From JADJQU01 sp035490315 (GTDB lineage: Bacteria; Planctomycetota; UBA1135; GCA-002686595), in NCBI GenBank assembly GCA_035490315.1, contig DATHET010000072.1:1-17476 (forward strand): a stretch of 17,476 nt of DNA, read 5' to 3'. Both the position numbers and the translations under genes were made by a program. Under the pieces are notes generated by a model, which ran no database searches, was not told the DNA's origin, and saw only the letters and a program-made list of their open reading frames with translations. Shown here piece by piece: positions 14,770 through 17,476 of the stretch (positions are counted from its first letter, which is position 1; each line of letters starts with the position of its first letter).

Positions 14770-16088
14770 TCGATCAGCAGCGAGTCCGGCAGGCGATCCA
14801 CGACGGCGCGAAGCCTTTCTGGCGCGGCCGCGTCGACCGCGTGTCCGGCGTCATGGTCGAGGCGCTCGGCGCTCCGGCGGCGATCGGCGAGATGTGCCGT
14901 ATCGAGCAGGGCGCGAACTCTGGCGTGCTCGCCGAAGTCGTGGGCTTCCGCGGACCGATCACGCTCTTGATGCCCCATGGCGAGCTGGCGGGCATCGCCC
15001 CCAAGCAGGCCGTGGTCGCGCTCGGACGGCAATTCTCCGTTCCGGTGGGCGAGGACCTCTTCGGGAGGATCGTCGACGGTTTCGGCGAGCCCCTCGACGG
15101 CATGGCCCCGATCAAGAGCCGCGAGTTGCGCGGCGTGCGCTCCGCCGCGCCCGACCCGATGTCGCGCCCGACCATCGACGAGCCCCTGTCGACCGGCGTG
15201 CGAGCCATCGACGGCCTGTGCCTGCTCGGCCGCGGCCAGCGCCTGGGAATCTTCGCGGGCTCGGGCGTCGGAAAATCCTCGCTGCTGGCGCAGATCGCGC
15301 GCGGCACCGATGCGGACGCGATCGTGGTCGCCCTGGTCGGCGAGCGCGGCCGCGAGGTCAAGGGCTTCGTCGACGAAGTGCTCGACGTGAAGACGCGCAA
15401 GAAATCCGTCGTGGTCGTCGCAACCTCCGACCGTCCGCCGATCGAGCGCTTCATGGCGCCCTTCGTGGCCGTGACGATCGCCGAGGCCCTGCGCGACCGC
15501 GGCCGCAACGTGCTGCTCGTGATGGACTCGGTGACGCGCTTCGCCGCCGCCTCGCGCGAGATCGGTCTCGCCGCCGGCGAGCCGCCGACCGTGCGCGGAT
15601 ACCCGCCGAGCTTCTTCGCCACGGTTCCTAAGCTCGTCGAGCGCATGGGCCGCACGAAGAAGGGCTCGATCACGGGCATTCTCACCGTGCTGCTCGACCA
15701 GGACGATCCGAACGATCCGGTGTCGGACACGCTGCGCGGTCTGCTCGACGGCCACGTCTACTTGACGCGCGAGCTCGCGGGCCGCGGCCACTATCCGGCG
15801 ATCGACGTGCTGCAGAGCCTGTCGCGTCTGATGCACGGACTCTCGTCGCCGCTGCAGCGCGACAGCGCGCGCAAGCTGCGCGAACTCCTGTCGATCCACC
15901 GCGAGGGCCGCGATCTGATCGACATCGGCGCGTACAAGGCCGGCGCGAACCCCAAGCTCGACGAAGCCGTGGCCTTGATGCCCGCGATCGACGCTTTCCT
16001 GCGCCAGGCGGTCGACGAGCTCACGCCGCTAGAGCACACGCAGTCGCTGCTCGCGATGATCGCGGCGCGCGCGGGAGTGAAAGCATGA
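14766..16088 (+). CDS. fliI: Flagellum-specific export ATPase FliI, 440 aa
   Basis: FliI energises type III export of rod, hook and filament subunits. It is related to the beta subunit of F1 ATPase. Walker A is GSGVGKSS (165-172), the catalytic glutamate lies in GERGREV (192-198), Walker B ends in LLVMD (250-254), and the family block GYPPSFFATVPKLVERMG is intact. The N-terminal beta-barrel and the C-terminal helical part are of normal length. GTG 14766 overlaps the fliH stop. The stop overlaps the fliJ ATG. Assignment over F1/V1 subunits is secure from the context and the VLLDQDDPNDPVSDTLRGLL block. Confidence 0.97.
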   Translation: MIDQQRVRQAIHDGAKPFWRGRVDRVSGVMVEALGAPAAIGEMCRIEQGANSGVLAEVVGFRGPITLLMPHGELAGIAPKQAVVALGRQFSVPVGEDLFGRIVDGFGEPLDGMAPIKSRELRGVRSAAPDPMSRPTIDEPLSTGVRAIDGLCLLGRGQRLGIFAGSGVGKSSLLAQIARGTDADAIVVALVGERGREVKGFVDEVLDVKTRKKSVVVVATSDRPPIERFMAPFVAVTIAEALRDRGRNVLLVMDSVTRFAAASREIGLAAGEPPTVRGYPPSFFATVPKLVERMGRTKKGSITGILTVLLDQDDPNDPVSDTLRGLLDGHVYLTRELAGRGHYPAIDVLQSLSRLMHGLSSPLQRDSARKLRELLSIHREGRDLIDIGAYKAGANPKLDEAVALMPAIDAFLRQAVDELTPLEHTQSLLAMIAARAGVKA

Positions 16089-16552
16089 GCGCCTTTCGTT
16101 TCCGCCTGAAGCGCGTGCTCGGCGTGCGCCGCATCGAGGAAGACCTTGCCCGCGCCGAATGGCTCGATGCCGAGCGCATCGCCATCGCGGCCGAGGACCA
16201 GGCACGCGCCCTGCAGGCCAGCGTGGAGCGCGCTCGCGCCGACCTCGCGGGGATGCAGTCCAGCTCGCGCCTCGACCCTGCCGATCTCCTGCTCAAGCAG
16301 GCCCTGGTCGACCGCCTGCGCGAGCAATGGGTCCAACGCACCATCCAAGCCAGCCGCGCGCGGCGCGAAGCGGAGCGACTTCGCGTCGTGATGGCGGAGC
16401 GCCGCGTCAGCGTGCGCGGACTCGAGACCCTCGAGACCCGGGCGCGCCACGCCTGGCACCAGGACAGCGAGCACAGCGCCAACGCTGAGCTCGACGAGCG
16501 CGCAAGTCTCTTGCGCAGCAACGCAAATCACTCGCATGAGGACCGTGCCTGA
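16085..16552 (+). CDS. fliJ: Flagellar export chaperone/stalk protein FliJ, 155 aa
   Basis: FliJ is the coiled-coil stalk that sits in the FliI ring and escorts chaperones to the export gate. The typical start FRFRLKRVLGVRRIEEDLAR is followed by nearly continuous charged heptad-like helix to about residue 120, with no other domain. FliJ proteins are poorly conserved, so the call relies on the coiled coil, the length (typically about 145-150) and the position directly after fliI with an ATGA overlap. The last 30 residues are His/Ser-rich and probably disordered. Confidence 0.88.
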   Translation: MSAFRFRLKRVLGVRRIEEDLARAEWLDAERIAIAAEDQARALQASVERARADLAGMQSSSRLDPADLLLKQALVDRLREQWVQRTIQASRARREAERLRVVMAERRVSVRGLETLETRARHAWHQDSEHSANAELDERASLLRSNANHSHEDRA

Positions 16553-16560
16553 ATGGGCAC

Positions 16561-17385
16561 ATGGAATCAGTCATGAGCAAGATCGCACTCATCGCCTTGA
16601 AGGCCGTCGGCGGCAGCGCACTGTTCGCCGTCTCGTTCGTGGGCTTCGCCAAGGTCAACGGCGTGCCGCTGAACACCCTGCCTGTCGTCGGCAAGTTGTT
16701 CCCCGCCGACGCGAAGTCCGCGGACCACTCTGGCGAGCACGCTCCCGAGCTGAGTCCGGCCGCCGGGCCTGAGGACGCGGCCCACGGGCCGGTGAAGATC
16801 GAAGGAAGCGACGAGACGGCCAAGCCGGAGCCTGCAGCTGCTCACGAGGCGCCGAATCCCGAGCCGAACAAACCCGAGGAACATTCCAAGGTCGCTCGGG
16901 CCGGGATCTTCGACCTGCTCGAAGCGGACGGGCTGTACACCCAGGACGAATTGCGCGCCCTGGCCGAGAGCCTGCGCGCGAAGAACCACGAGGCCGATCA
17001 GCGCGGCGCGGAGCTCGACCGGCGCGAGGACCTGCTCGCCGATCGATTGAACGCCCTCGACGATCGCCGTCGCACCCTGGACGAGTTCGCCAAGCGCCTC
17101 GACGCACGCGATCGCGAATTGAAAGCGCGCGAAGCAGAAATGAATCTCGGCGGCGACGGCGGAACCGGCAAGACCAAGGAAGCCGTCCCGGCCGATCTCG
17201 CAGCCTTCTTCGCCGAGGGCGAGACCGAGGTCCTGGTGAAGCGCCTCGCCGGCTTCACGCCCGAGGAAAGCGCGCAGATCCTGATCAAGCTCCCGCCGAC
17301 GCGCGCCAAGGAGCTGCTCGACGGCCTCCCGAACGCCAGCTGGCGCGTCTTCGCCGAAGCCTACGCCCGCGCCGCGAAGCAGTAG
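16561..17385 (+). CDS. MotE/YlxF-like protein: TM helix, coiled coil, MgtE-N-like domain, 274 aa
   Basis: An N-terminal membrane segment or uncleaved signal (about 8-30, IALIALKAVGGSALFAVSFV) is followed by an Ala/Pro/Glu-rich linker (about 50-110). Next come a highly charged coiled coil (about 125-195) and a C-terminal domain at about 209-270. That domain (FFAEGETEVLVKRLAGFTPE, then LPPTRAKELLDGLPNASW) resembles the MgtE intracellular N domain. This order is that of MotE of alphaproteobacteria, a periplasmic chaperone of the motility protein MotC, and of YlxF, which follows fliJ in Bacillus. The position directly after fliJ supports the family. The role in motor or export assembly is inferred. 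ATG 16573 is an alternative start four codons downstream. A long perfect hairpin follows 16 bases after the stop. Confidence 0.78.
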   Translation: MESVMSKIALIALKAVGGSALFAVSFVGFAKVNGVPLNTLPVVGKLFPADAKSADHSGEHAPELSPAAGPEDAAHGPVKIEGSDETAKPEPAAAHEAPNPEPNKPEEHSKVARAGIFDLLEADGLYTQDELRALAESLRAKNHEADQRGAELDRREDLLADRLNALDDRRRTLDEFAKRLDARDRELKAREAEMNLGGDGGTGKTKEAVPADLAAFFAEGETEVLVKRLAGFTPEESAQILIKLPPTRAKELLDGLPNASWRVFAEAYARAAKQ

Positions 17386-17401
17386 CGCGGGAGTCAGGTG
17401 A

Positions 17402-17476
17402 ATTCGTCCGGAGTCGTTCGGCCCCGGTTCCGCGCGCCTGGCGCGCGGAACCGGGGCCGAACGACTCCGGACGAAT
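17402..17476. repeat. Perfect 36-bp inverted repeat with 3-nt loop at the window end
   Basis: Bases 17402-17437 are the exact reverse complement of 17441-17476, around a loop CTG (17438-17440). The inner 18 bp are almost pure GC, with the appearance of an intrinsic terminator stem. The outer 18 bp are ordinary mixed sequence that also mirrors perfectly. The window stops exactly where the mirror stops, so no T tract can be assessed. Either it is an unusually long terminator after the operon, or the outer arm is a fold-back artefact of sequencing or assembly nucleated at the inner palindrome. Confidence 0.9.

Overview
This GC-rich window (roughly two thirds G+C by eye) is one flagellar locus. 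It encodes filament subunits, a sigma-54 regulatory module and the basal-body/export genes in the classic order flgB-flgC-fliE-fliF-fliG-fliH-fliI-fliJ. Signal peptides, a secretin-type N-terminal domain and periplasmic TPR proteins suggest a diderm bacterium. The short flagellins (274 aa) and the combination of sigma-54 activators with a large early operon would fit Planctomycetota or a similarly GC-rich deep lineage. That assignment is inference and has not been tested.

Left part (1-2371, minus strand): two flagellin genes, 97% identical in protein, lie in tandem. Between them are about 154-bp repeats, each carrying an in-frame relic of a flagellin C-terminus plus a GC-rich hairpin, so the region looks like the residue of recombination between flagellin genes. 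Flagellin 2 has a good sigma-28-type promoter candidate (2483-2509) and a strong Shine-Dalgarno sequence. Flagellin 1 has neither in clear form.

Middle part (2669-10385, plus strand): this begins with a sigma-54 activator lacking any receiver domain. Next comes a textbook -24/-12 promoter (3726-3742), preceded by several CGGGAA boxes. The operon then encodes a histidine-kinase-like protein without its phosphoacceptor histidine, a stand-alone GHKL/RsbW-like ATPase, and three unrecognised envelope proteins (one membrane-anchored, one with signal peptide, STN-like domain and TPRs, one with signal peptide and TPR). It continues with a soluble histidine kinase and its sigma-54 response regulator, a FleS/FleR- or FlrB/FlrC-like pair.

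Right part (10388-17385): flgB, flgC, fliE, fliF, fliG, fliH, fliI, fliJ and a MotE/YlxF-like gene. Genes are packed with ATGA/GTGA overlaps or very short gaps, so everything from 3768 to 17385 is probably one transcript of about 13.6 kb under the sigma-54 promoter. The window ends in a perfect 36-bp inverted repeat with a 3-nt loop, which is either a very strong hairpin or a fold-back assembly artefact.

Working model (inference): the solo activator and/or the kinase-response regulator pair drive sigma-54 transcription of the long operon, which makes the rod, MS-ring, switch and export ATPase complex. Flagellins are made later from sigma-28-type promoters. The pseudokinase/ATPase pair and the three envelope proteins are the least explained part and the best candidate for undescribed biology.
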